Below, piece by piece: positions 8,558-17,082 of a stretch of 64,000 nt of DNA. The stretch's first letter is position 1. The number at the start of each line of letters is the position of its first letter. The position numbers and the translations under genes were made by a program. A model generated the notes under the pieces. The model had not been told where the DNA came from and did no database searches. It was given only the letters and a program-made list of their open reading frames with translations. Source of the stretch: Streptomyces camponoticapitis (lineage in GTDB: Bacteria > Actinomycetota > Actinomycetes > Streptomycetales > Streptomycetaceae); NCBI RefSeq assembly GCF_014646115.1, contig NZ_BMMV01000015.1, forward strand, positions 62,001-126,000. Reading direction: 5' to 3'.

Positions 8558-8590
8558 GTAGGGCCGTCCGCCCGCGGGGCGGGGCCCTAC
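8558..8590. terminator. Strong compound hairpin
   Basis: Outer arms 8558-8565 and 8583-8590 (GTAGGGCC/GGCCCTAC) enclose inner arms 8568-8573 and 8577-8582 (CCGCCC/GGGCGG). There is a 2-nt bulge and a 3-nt loop. No gene ends nearby, so it may insulate the two divergent units or be left from a lost gene. Confidence 0.4.
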
Positions 8591-8867
8591 TCGCAACCAC
8601 CCGCCGTCCAGGCGGTGTTCAGGCACGGTGTGTGTGACGGATGAGAGGTACGGCTCTGCCACGAGACCGTCAACCGGACGAGGCCACCCGCCCGGCCGCG
8701 CCGTCCGGGTGTGTGTTCCAGGCGTAGGAGCGTGGAGTTCCGCCTTCTGGACCGGTAGGACGCGGTCGAGTAAGTGTGCGGTATTTTATGGCGTTTCGTC
8801 GGCCGCCCCTTTAGGTACGTATCCCTGGTGCGGGGCGGTGCGGTGCGAGATCGAGGCGGTCGACGTC

Positions 8868-9569
8868 ATGTGCGGATCCTCAGATACGGCGGACGAGTCC
8901 GCGGATTCCCTCTCCCCCTACGGCCGGCCGGTGTTCACGGCCGACTTCTCGTCGGAGGACCAATGGGTGGCCGGCCGCTCCTGGGCCTATCCCGGCGGCG
9001 GCCCGACCAACCCGGGTGACAACAAACTCGACTATCTGACCCCGGACCCCGCGTACAGCCGAAGCGGTGTCTTCCGCGCCACGCGCAGGACCCAGAACAC
9101 CTGGTACGCGGGGCTGTTGACCACCGAGGGCAGCGCGGACGGCTTCATGGTCCGCACGGGCGACATCCTTGAGGCCCGCGTCCGTCTCCCCCACGAGCTG
9201 GGGGCCTGGCCGGCGATCTGGACCTGGCTGGACGGCGGCAACGAGATCGACGTTTTCGAGTACCACCCGGACAACCCGGATCTCCTGGAGCTGTCGAACC
9301 ATGTGAACGGCGCCCAGCGCTACCACCGCGACCGGGCTGTCCGCCCGGGCGCCTGGGTGGACTTCGAGGTCCGCCTCGGCGCGCGCTCGGTCGACTGGCA
9401 CATCAACGGCGTCCGCGCCTTCGCCGACCGCAGGGGCGTGGGCCGGGACTGGCGGGCCTATCTGATCGTGAACCTCTCGGTCTGCGCGGGCCGTTACCAC
9501 CCCCGCCCGGAACCGGACACGAGGGAGATGTCCTACGAGGTGGCCCAACTCCTCGTGTACCGCCCCTGA
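8868..9569 (+). CDS. Glycoside hydrolase family 16-like beta-glucanase
   Basis: A 233-residue protein starting at ATG 8868-8870. The GH16 active-site signature is clear: NEIDVFEYH, with nucleophile Glu 126, Asp 128 and acid/base Glu 131, preceded by LPHELGAWPAIWTW. GH16 enzymes cut beta-1,3/1,4-glucans and galactans; the substrate cannot be chosen. No signal peptide is visible with this start, and upstream in-frame sequence does not supply one, so export is doubtful. It is divergent from the PHB depolymerase gene and converges on the gene at 9576-10703 with a 6-bp gap. Length is near the minimum for a GH16 domain. Confidence 0.75.
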   Translation: MCGSSDTADESADSLSPYGRPVFTADFSSEDQWVAGRSWAYPGGGPTNPGDNKLDYLTPDPAYSRSGVFRATRRTQNTWYAGLLTTEGSADGFMVRTGDILEARVRLPHELGAWPAIWTWLDGGNEIDVFEYHPDNPDLLELSNHVNGAQRYHRDRAVRPGAWVDFEVRLGARSVDWHINGVRAFADRRGVGRDWRAYLIVNLSVCAGRYHPRPEPDTREMSYEVAQLLVYRP

Positions 9570-9575
9570 TTCGGG

Positions 9576-10703
9576 TCAGCCGCCGAAGAGGCCGCCAAGA
9601 AGTCCGCCGAGCGGGTCGTGGTCGTCCTCCGGGGGTTCGCTCGACTCGCCCGACGGTGTCGGTGTGCCGGTCCCCGTACCGGCACTGCCGGCGCCGGCGC
9701 TGGGCGACTGCGAGGTCGTGGCCTCCGGGGCGCTCGGGCTCCCCGACGTCGCGGAGGGCGACACCGCGCCGGTCTCCGTCGGGAGCGGTTCGGGTGAACC
9801 AGTGCCACCGGACCGCGCCCCGGCCGAGGGCTCCACGGCTTCCCCGCTCCGCGGGGTCTCGCCCGGCACCGGTCCACCGCTCTGCCCCTGTCCGGCCTCC
9901 GGCGCGCCCGAGACCGAATCCGCGGGAGCGGGCGAGGTGTTCGCCGGATCCTGGTCGTCGCTCTCGGTGACCCCTGGTATGGAGAGCCAGGGCGGCGCCG
10001 AGCCTCCACCGATCACCGCGCCCCCGAGCACGACGGCACAACAGACACCGGTACCGGCGAGCGCCCACCCGATGCGCCGCAGACGCCTGGGGGGAGGGTG
10101 GGGCGTGTCGCGGTACGCCGAGGACGAGACGGGCTCGGTCGGCCTGGCGGGCAGGGCGTCGAGCTCGACGGTCGCTGTCACGGAGGGGCCGGGCGCGGCA
10201 GGGCCGGGCTCGTCGGGGGCGGCGACCTGGGCAGACGCCGCCCCCACAGCCACGGAGGGGCCCGGCTCCGCCGGACTCGCCGACTCGCCCGCGCCGTCGC
10301 GCGCGGAATCACCCGCCCAATCACCCGCCACGGGACTCTCCGCGGTCTCGGACTCCTCCAACTCGCCTTCGCCCGGCGCCCGTTCGTCATGTCCCGCGTC
10401 GGGCACCGGGTCACCGGGCGCCTGCGACTCCGCCGGCACCTCCGAACCCTCGCGGCGCTCCGCCGCCTCCGCCGCCATCCCGGCGACCACCTGCTCCAGC
10501 CGGCCGAGCCGGTCGCTCAGGTCCGACCCGTCGTCGCGAGGGGACTCCTCCCGCTCGGCATCGCCGTCTGCTCGGTGCTCTTCCACAACCGCCCCGCTCA
10601 GTGCTTCCCAGTCGTACGACGGATATCCAGCATCGCCGATGAGACTAGTACTACCGCACCGATGGCCACCTCTCCGAGTAGACGACAAGAACCGGCCTTC
10701 CAC
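9576..10703 (-). CDS. Low-complexity single-pass membrane protein, unknown function
   Basis: Up to 375 residues. It has an acidic, Glu/Asp/Ala-rich N-terminal half with a short helical stretch (LSDRLGRLEQVVAGMAAEAAERREG) and one transmembrane segment near residues 210-230 (WALAGTGVCCAVVLGGAVIG). A Ser/Pro/Gly/Thr-rich outer tail of about 150 residues ends in LGGLLGGLFGG. It looks like a Streptomyces membrane-anchored protein with a disordered wall-spanning tail. The start is uncertain: GTG 10701-10703 gives the longest form, and GTG at 10584-10586 gives 336 residues. No known catalytic motif was seen. Confidence 0.6.
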   Translation of the reverse strand: MEGRFLSSTRRGGHRCGSTSLIGDAGYPSYDWEALSGAVVEEHRADGDAEREESPRDDGSDLSDRLGRLEQVVAGMAAEAAERREGSEVPAESQAPGDPVPDAGHDERAPGEGELEESETAESPVAGDWAGDSARDGAGESASPAEPGPSVAVGAASAQVAAPDEPGPAAPGPSVTATVELDALPARPTEPVSSSAYRDTPHPPPRRLRRIGWALAGTGVCCAVVLGGAVIGGGSAPPWLSIPGVTESDDQDPANTSPAPADSVSGAPEAGQGQSGGPVPGETPRSGEAVEPSAGARSGGTGSPEPLPTETGAVSPSATSGSPSAPEATTSQSPSAGAGSAGTGTGTPTPSGESSEPPEDDHDPLGGLLGGLFGG

Positions 10704-10757
10704 CGTCCACGCCGCGCGGCGCTACGACCCGGACCGCCCCCGCCGCCCGCCTAACGC

Positions 10758-11657
10758 CTAACGCGGGGCAGGGCTGCGCAGCGCGTCGATCGCGATGCGC
10801 GCCGCGGTGCCGATGACGGCGTCCGCCGCGGGCAGGGCGGCGGCCGGGCTGGCCGCGCGGGTGAAGACCGCGACGGCGTAGCGGCCGTGGTCGGGGTACT
10901 CGATGACGCCGACCTCGTTGCGGAGCGTGGGCGCGCTGCCCGTCTTGCCCGCGACGTGCACCTCGTCGAAGGGGAAACCGGATGCCAGCCGGTGGGGCCA
11001 CACCTGGAGGCCGAGCAGGCGGCGGACGGCCGCGCTGTGCTCGGGGCCGCACGCCTCGTCGCGCCAGATCGCGCCGAGCAGACGGGTCATGTCGCGTGCG
11101 GTGCTCCGGTTGGTGCGGGCCGGGTCGAGCGCGCGCAGGCGGGCGAGGACCTGAGGGTCGGCCAGCGCCTGCGAGCCGCCGGGCCCGGCGTCCTCCCTGA
11201 TGCCGGCGATGAACTCGCGGAAGGTCTGGACGGCGTGGGTACGGGTGAGCCCCAGGCGCTCGGTGGTCTTGTTGACGGCGTCGAGACCGACGCGTTCCAG
11301 GAGGAGTTCGGCGGCCGTGTTGTCGCTGACGGCCATCATCAGATAGGCCGCGTCGCGCAGGGAGAGACGTGCCGGGTCGAGCATCGCGGACAGTCCCGTG
11401 GGTCCCGCCGTTCGGCCTTCGGCCGGTGACTCGGCCTGGTCCGTCAGGGCCAAGTGCCCTGCCTCCGCGTGCTGATGGAGCGTGACGAGCAGCGGGAGCT
11501 TGTGGACGCTCGCGGTCACCACGGGCTGGTCCGCGCCCACGTCGATCTGGGCACCGGAGTCGATGTCCACGGCGTGCAGCCGGCCGGTGACCCCGGCTTC
11601 GGCGAAAGCGGCGCGGATCCGGTCGCGTGGGTGGGTGCGGGCGGGGGGCTCGGTCAT
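10758..11657 (-). CDS. blaB: Beta-lactamase-like regulatory protein, BlaB type
   Basis: A 299-residue penicilloyl-serine-transferase fold protein without a signal peptide. The three classic motifs are present: SVHK (Ser 50, Lys 53), SDN (111-113) and KTG (238-240). No canonical ExxLN omega-loop motif (Ambler Glu166) could be found, so efficient beta-lactam hydrolysis is not expected. It overlaps the LysR gene by 4 bp and sits in the order blaB-blaA-(divergent) blaL. In S. cacaoi, BlaB is a non-hydrolytic, inner-membrane-associated protein needed with the LysR protein BlaA to induce the beta-lactamase BlaL. The same role is inferred here from motifs and synteny. Confidence 0.75.
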   Translation of the reverse strand: MTEPPARTHPRDRIRAAFAEAGVTGRLHAVDIDSGAQIDVGADQPVVTASVHKLPLLVTLHQHAEAGHLALTDQAESPAEGRTAGPTGLSAMLDPARLSLRDAAYLMMAVSDNTAAELLLERVGLDAVNKTTERLGLTRTHAVQTFREFIAGIREDAGPGGSQALADPQVLARLRALDPARTNRSTARDMTRLLGAIWRDEACGPEHSAAVRRLLGLQVWPHRLASGFPFDEVHVAGKTGSAPTLRNEVGVIEYPDHGRYAVAVFTRAASPAAALPAADAVIGTAARIAIDALRSPAPR

Positions 11658-12607
11658 ATCCAGTACTCCGCCGCCGGGCGCAGATGCAGCGGGCCGGTGG
11701 ACAGGTCGGGGCCGGCGGCGGTACGGCCCAGGGCGTCGGTGACAGTGTCGGCGAAGGCCCGTACGGCTGCGTCGCCCCGCCCCTTGGGCCAGGCGGCCGA
11801 GTGGCGCCGGGCCAGCGGCGCGCCGCTCAGCGGGCGCCAGCTGAGGTCCGGGTCCCCGGCATGGTGGGCGTCGCGCGGTCCGAAGGCGATGGCGCGGCTG
11901 GACAGCAGCAGGCCGCGTATGAAGCTCGGCCCCTGGCCGTGCCGGACCGCGGCGGGGGTGTAGCCGTGCCGCGCGCAGGTGGTCAGGAGATCGTCGTGGA
12001 CGGCGGGGGCGTGGGCGCGGGGGAAGAGGATCAGGTCGTATCCGGTGAGCGCGGCGAGCGGGACCGTTTCGAGGCGCGCCTCAGGGGCGTCGTGCGGCAG
12101 CAGGACGCCGAGTTCATGGCGCAGGACGGGGCCCAGCTCCAGACCGGACACGTCGCAGGGGTGGTGGATGAGCCCGACGTCGAGTTCGTGCGAGGCGAGC
12201 CGGGCGAGTTGCTCGGAGGTCCCCGACTCGTGCAGTTCCAGTTCCACTCCCCCTGCGCGCTCCTGGAATCCGGCCAGGATCGCGGCCACGGTCTCCCCCG
12301 TGATGTCGGGCGGCAGCGCGGCGCGCAGCAGCCCGCTGTGACCCTCCTGGATACGTCGGGCGGTGGCCATCAGCGCCTCGGAGTGGGCGAGCAACTGGCG
12401 TGCCTCGTCGAGAAGGAGCGCGCCCGACTTGGTGATCGTGACGTGTCTGCTGGAGCGCTCGAAGAGACGTACGCCCAACTCCCGCTCCAGCCGCTGGATG
12501 CGCTGTGACAGGGGTGGCTGGGCGACACCGAGCCGGCGGGCGGCACGGCCGAAATGTAACTCTTCCGCTACAGCGACGAAGCACTGCAGGTGTCGTATCA
12601 GGTCCAC
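11654..12607 (-). CDS. blaA: LysR-type regulator of beta-lactamase, BlaA type
   Basis: A 317-residue LysR-family protein. GTG at 12605-12607 puts the winged helix at the N-terminus (LIRHLQCFVAVAEELHFGRAARRLGVAQ), as usual for the family; longer in-frame starts would add an unlikely 34 residues. The substrate-binding domain spans about 90-300. The gene overlaps the BlaB-like gene at its 3' end (11654-11657) and is divergent from the class A beta-lactamase gene. This matches the blaA/blaL arrangement of Streptomyces cacaoi, in which the LysR protein activates the divergent beta-lactamase promoter. Confidence 0.82.
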   Translation of the reverse strand: MDLIRHLQCFVAVAEELHFGRAARRLGVAQPPLSQRIQRLERELGVRLFERSSRHVTITKSGALLLDEARQLLAHSEALMATARRIQEGHSGLLRAALPPDITGETVAAILAGFQERAGGVELELHESGTSEQLARLASHELDVGLIHHPCDVSGLELGPVLRHELGVLLPHDAPEARLETVPLAALTGYDLILFPRAHAPAVHDDLLTTCARHGYTPAAVRHGQGPSFIRGLLLSSRAIAFGPRDAHHAGDPDLSWRPLSGAPLARRHSAAWPKGRGDAAVRAFADTVTDALGRTAAGPDLSTGPLHLRPAAEYWI

Positions 12608-12772
12608 GACCAGCAACCATACCGATGATTGATTGATCCATGAGCGATAGCGGTCTTGGACGTGAACGGTCGGCCGTTGATCTCCTCGGGGCGAAGGAGG
12701 TACGGACACCAGGCCCGTACCTCCGTGTGAAGGGTCCGATCAGAGCACCCCTGAAGGGAAAGCCGCCACCGT
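12608..12772. promoter_or_regulatory. Divergent blaA-blaL control region with leader hairpin
   Basis: A 165-bp gap between the divergent LysR and beta-lactamase genes. The AT-richest part, around 12620-12650, carries GATTGATTGATC-type direct repeats and is a likely LysR site. A perfect 10-bp inverted repeat (12696-12705 with 12715-12724, 9-nt loop) lies 48 bp before the beta-lactamase start, in the expected leader of that gene. Exact promoter elements could not be fixed. Confidence 0.45.
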
Positions 12773-13744
12773 ATGTCCAGCCGTACCCGCACCCGTGTCC
12801 AGGTCCCCCGCCGTGCCGCGCTCGCCACCCTCACCGGCCTCGCCACGATCCCTCTCGTCGGCTGCGGCAGCGGCTCCTCCGACGACGGGTCACCGTCCCG
12901 TTCCGGCTCCACCCCCTCGAAGTCGACCCCTGCCCCGTCCGGTACCACGTCCGGGACCGACCCCGGGATGGCGCGCGCTTTCGCCGGACTGGAGCGGAAG
13001 TTCGACGCCCGCCTCGGCGTCTACGCGATCGACACCGGCAGCGGCCGGTCGATCACCCACCGGCCCGACGAACGCTTCGCGTACGCCTCCACCTGCAAGG
13101 CGCTGCTCGCCGCCGTGATCCTGGGGAAGAACTCCCTCAGGGAACTCGACCGCCTGATCCGCTACGACCGCGACTCCGTCGAAGGTCATTCACCGATCAC
13201 CGAGCGGCATCTCGCCACGGGTCTGACCCTGCGGGAGCTGTGCGACGCCACCGTCCGCTACAGCGACAACGGTGCGGCCAACGTGCTCTTCGACGAGCTG
13301 GGCGGCCCGAAGGGCCTCGAAAAGGCCCTCGTCGGCATCGGGGACCGCGTCACCCGGTGCGACCGCTACGAGGTCGAGCTCAGCGACGCCGTTCCCGGCG
13401 ATCTCCGCGACACCAGCACCGCCCGCGCGCTGGCCACCGACCTTCGTACGTACGTCCTCGGGGACGCCCTTCCCGCCGGCAAACGGGCCGTGCTGACGGA
13501 CTGGCTCAAGCGCAACACCACCGGCGACACGGTCATCCGCGCGGGCACCCCCAAGGGCTGGCAGGTCGGTGACAAGACCGGCACCGGCGGCTACGGCACC
13601 CGCAACGACATCGCGATCGTGTGGCCCCCCAGGGCCGACCCGATCGCCATCGCCGTACTGTCCCGCCGCGACTTCAAGGGCGCCGAGGCGGACGACGCCC
13701 TCATCGCGGAGGCCGCCGAGGTCACCCTCAGCGCCTTCGCGTAG
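12773..13744 (+). CDS. blaL: Class A beta-lactamase, lipoprotein
   Basis: A 323-residue serine beta-lactamase. The N-terminus has RR followed by a hydrophobic stretch and a lipobox ending at Cys 31 (IPLVGC), so it should be a membrane-anchored, probably Tat-exported lipoprotein. A Ser/Pro-rich linker (about 36-62) precedes the catalytic domain. Motifs: STCK (Ser 106, Lys 109), SDN (164-166), omega loop EVELS (Glu 200 as general base) and DKTGTG (Lys 268). The residue usually Asn at the end of ExxLN (Ambler 170) is Ser here. Divergent from a LysR regulator with a BlaB-like partner, so induction by beta-lactams is likely. Confidence 0.9.
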   Translation: MSSRTRTRVQVPRRAALATLTGLATIPLVGCGSGSSDDGSPSRSGSTPSKSTPAPSGTTSGTDPGMARAFAGLERKFDARLGVYAIDTGSGRSITHRPDERFAYASTCKALLAAVILGKNSLRELDRLIRYDRDSVEGHSPITERHLATGLTLRELCDATVRYSDNGAANVLFDELGGPKGLEKALVGIGDRVTRCDRYEVELSDAVPGDLRDTSTARALATDLRTYVLGDALPAGKRAVLTDWLKRNTTGDTVIRAGTPKGWQVGDKTGTGGYGTRNDIAIVWPPRADPIAIAVLSRRDFKGAEADDALIAEAAEVTLSAFA

Positions 13745-13769
13745 AGCGGCTGGCCCGCCCCTCGGCGAA

Positions 13770-14492
13770 TCACCCCGACGCCGCCGCACACGCCGGCACC
13801 GCGAGCCGGCGCGCCTCCGTCGACTCGACGCGCGCCGCCTGAGTCTCCGTCAGCACGTCGCACACCCAGTCCCAGTGCAGCGCCACGAGATCGCCCGGAG
13901 CGGGCCCGGCGATCAGGGACCGGCCGCCCGTCGACCAGCGCACGGTCTCCTCGCGGGGCGGTCCCGGCGTCAGGGCCGTACCCGTCCAGATCAGCGGACG
14001 GGACTCGACCGTGGCCGACTCGCCGGAGACCGCCTGGACGACCCCCGTCCGGATACGGCACCGGTCGAGGACCGACAGCGCCGTCAGGTTGCCCGAGGCG
14101 CGCAGCAACTCGGCCCAGGGGTAGACGTCGAAGACCTGGAAGCTGTGGTGGGCGAGGGCGCGGCCGGGGGCGTCGCGCCAGGTGCCGCCCAGCTGGCCCC
14201 GGAAGCGGTCGCGCATGCGGGCCAGCAGGGCTTCCGGGTCGGCCCGGTCCAGAAGGTCGTTGCCGATCCAGTACGCCTCGACGACGCGTTCGTCGAGCGG
14301 GTCGTCGAGCCCGGCCGTCTCGGCGAGGAATTCGAGATAGACCCAGGCGCCCTCGAACTGCCGGGCGCCGCGCTCGATGCCCTCGGGGTCGGCCGGGCGC
14401 AGCAGCGCCGCGGAGTCGGCCGGGCCGCAGTAGCCGAGTTCGTTGGGCGGGTAGGCGTACCGCGCGAAGAGGATCGCGCCGCGCTCGCTCAT
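13770..14492 (-). CDS. DUF6390 family protein of the hydrogenase locus
   Basis: A 240-residue protein starting at ATG 14490-14492, 11 bp after the hypE stop, and last gene of the hydrogenase block. It reads as soluble, with conserved-looking segments GYCGPADSAALL near the N-terminus, WIGNDLLDRADP (about 75-86) and LIAGPAPGDLVALHWDWVCD near the C-terminus. It resembles the DUF6390 proteins found beside actinobacterial group 1h hydrogenase genes; the function is unknown. Position implies a role in maturation or regulation of the enzyme. It converges with the beta-lactamase gene, 25 bp apart. Confidence 0.7.
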   Translation of the reverse strand: MSERGAILFARYAYPPNELGYCGPADSAALLRPADPEGIERGARQFEGAWVYLEFLAETAGLDDPLDERVVEAYWIGNDLLDRADPEALLARMRDRFRGQLGGTWRDAPGRALAHHSFQVFDVYPWAELLRASGNLTALSVLDRCRIRTGVVQAVSGESATVESRPLIWTGTALTPGPPREETVRWSTGGRSLIAGPAPGDLVALHWDWVCDVLTETQAARVESTEARRLAVPACAAASG

Positions 14493-14503
14493 CGCTCGCT
14501 CAT

Positions 14504-15642
14504 TCAGCAGATCCTCGGGAGCTGTTCGCCGACGGGGAGGGGGACGACCCGCGATCCGCCGAGCCCGGTTCTGGCGACCACCATGCCGGGATGGTCCGGT
14601 ACGCAGGTGCCGATGCGGCGTGCCCCGACTCCCAGGGGGTGCGCCTGGAGGGCCGCGAGGACCTCGTCGGAGCGGTCTCCGGGGACGATCGCGATCAGCT
14701 TGCCCTCGTTGGCGACCTGGAGGGGGTCGAGCCCGAGGAGGCTGCACGCGTCACGGACGGTGTCGGGTACGGGCAGGTCCCGCTCGATCAGTTCGACGCC
14801 GACCCCCGAGGCGGTGGCGATCTCGTTCAGTGAGGCGGCGACGCCACCGCGCGTGGGGTCGCGCAGGACATGCACGTCGGTGCCGGTGACGAGCATCGCG
14901 GCGACGAGACCGTGCAGCGGCGCTGTGTCGCTCTCGACCGTCGTGCCGAAGTCCAGGCCGTCCCGGCAGCTCATGACCGCCACGCCGTGCACCCCGATGT
15001 CGCCGCTGATCAGCACGGCGTCCCCGGGGACGGCCCGGCGTGGACCGATGTCGACTCCCGCGGGGATCACGCCGATCCCGGAGGTGTTGACGTAGACGCC
15101 GTCCCCGCTGCCGCTGTCGACGACCTTGGTGTCGCCGGTGACGAGTCGGACCCCGGCCGCTCGCGCCGCCGCGCCCATGTCCTGGGCGATCCGGCCGAGT
15201 TCGGTGAGCGCGGTGCCTTCCTGGAGGATGAACGCGGACGACATGAAGAGCGGTGTGGCGCCCGACATGGCCAGGTCGTTGACGGTGCCGTTGACGGCGA
15301 GGTCCCCGATGGAGCCGCCGGGGAAGAACATCGGTCTGACCACGAACGAGTCGGTGGAGAAGGCGAGCCGGGTGCCGTCGCCGACGGTGAGTACGGCGGA
15401 GTCGCCCAGTTCGTGTGCGGCGGCGGAGCCGTACGCGGGAAGGAACAGGTGCTCGACCAGCTCGGCGGACATCGCCCCGCCGCCTCCGTGGCCCATGACG
15501 ACGGTCGGGGTCGAGCGGAGGGGGACGGGGCAGGTCCAGCTCTCGAAGTCGAGGCCGTCGGGGGAGGTCGCGGGGGCGGTCACCGAAGCGTCCCGGGGGG
15601 AGGTCGCGGGCGCGGGAACGTGGTTGGTCGTCTCGGTCTCAG

Positions 15643-15646
<4 letters not shown>
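14504..15646 (-). CDS. hypE: Hydrogenase maturation factor HypE
   Basis: A 380-residue protein. GTG at 15644-15646 overlaps the hypD stop (GTGA). HypE dehydrates the carbamoyl group placed on its C-terminal Cys by HypF to a thiocyanate, the source of the active-site cyanide ligands. The protein ends in the diagnostic PRIC. Purine-synthetase-like ATP-binding features are present: VMGHGGGGAMSAELVE, STDSFVV and a GDIAVNGT-like GDLAVNGTVNDLAMSG stretch. The first about 30 residues (Thr/Pro/Ala-rich) are an N-terminal extension beyond the usual HypE start. Confidence 0.95.
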
Positions 15647-16742
<1,096 letters not shown>

Positions 16743-16746
<4 letters not shown>

Positions 16747-17039
16747 TTGACCGTGCCTTCCGCTGATTCCCGCTGTCTGGCCGCGAGTTCGAAGCCGTCG
16801 CCGAACTCCTCCTCCAGGAGACCGAGTTGCTCGAAGTTCGCCAGTGTCCGCAAGGCCGATTCCTCGTCGAGGCGCTGGATGGCGAAGCCGACGTGGACGA
16901 CGACGTACTCACCGATCCGAGCGTCCGGGATGTACTGGAGGCAGACCTCCTTACGTACGCCGCCGAAGTCGACCTGGGCCATCAGGGCGCCGTCGACCTC
17001 GGCCGTACTGAGCACCCGCCCGGGGACTGCCAGACACAT
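16743..17039 (-). CDS. hypC: Hydrogenase maturation chaperone HypC
   Basis: A 98-residue protein with the mandatory N-terminal MC (MCLAVPGRV), where Cys 2 binds the Fe(CN)2CO precursor, and the conserved VHVGFAI segment. It pairs with HypD, whose gene overlaps by 4 bp. The C-terminal 20 residues are polar and extend past the usual HypC end. A second HypC domain is fused to the N-terminus of the adjacent HypF, so the locus encodes two HypC modules. Confidence 0.95.
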
Positions 17040-17082
17040 GGTGCCTCTTCCTTCTCTCTTGGTGGTGTGACCTGACGTACAG

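Larger units (their letters stand above)
8374..8867. other. Divergent intergenic region with palindrome and hairpin
   Basis: The 494-bp gap between the divergent PHB depolymerase and GH16 genes. It holds a perfect 16-bp palindrome at 8527-8542 and a compound hairpin at 8558-8590. An AT-rich stretch TATTTTAT at 8782-8789, about 80 bp upstream of the GH16 start, could be part of its promoter. No coding potential was recognised. Confidence 0.5.
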
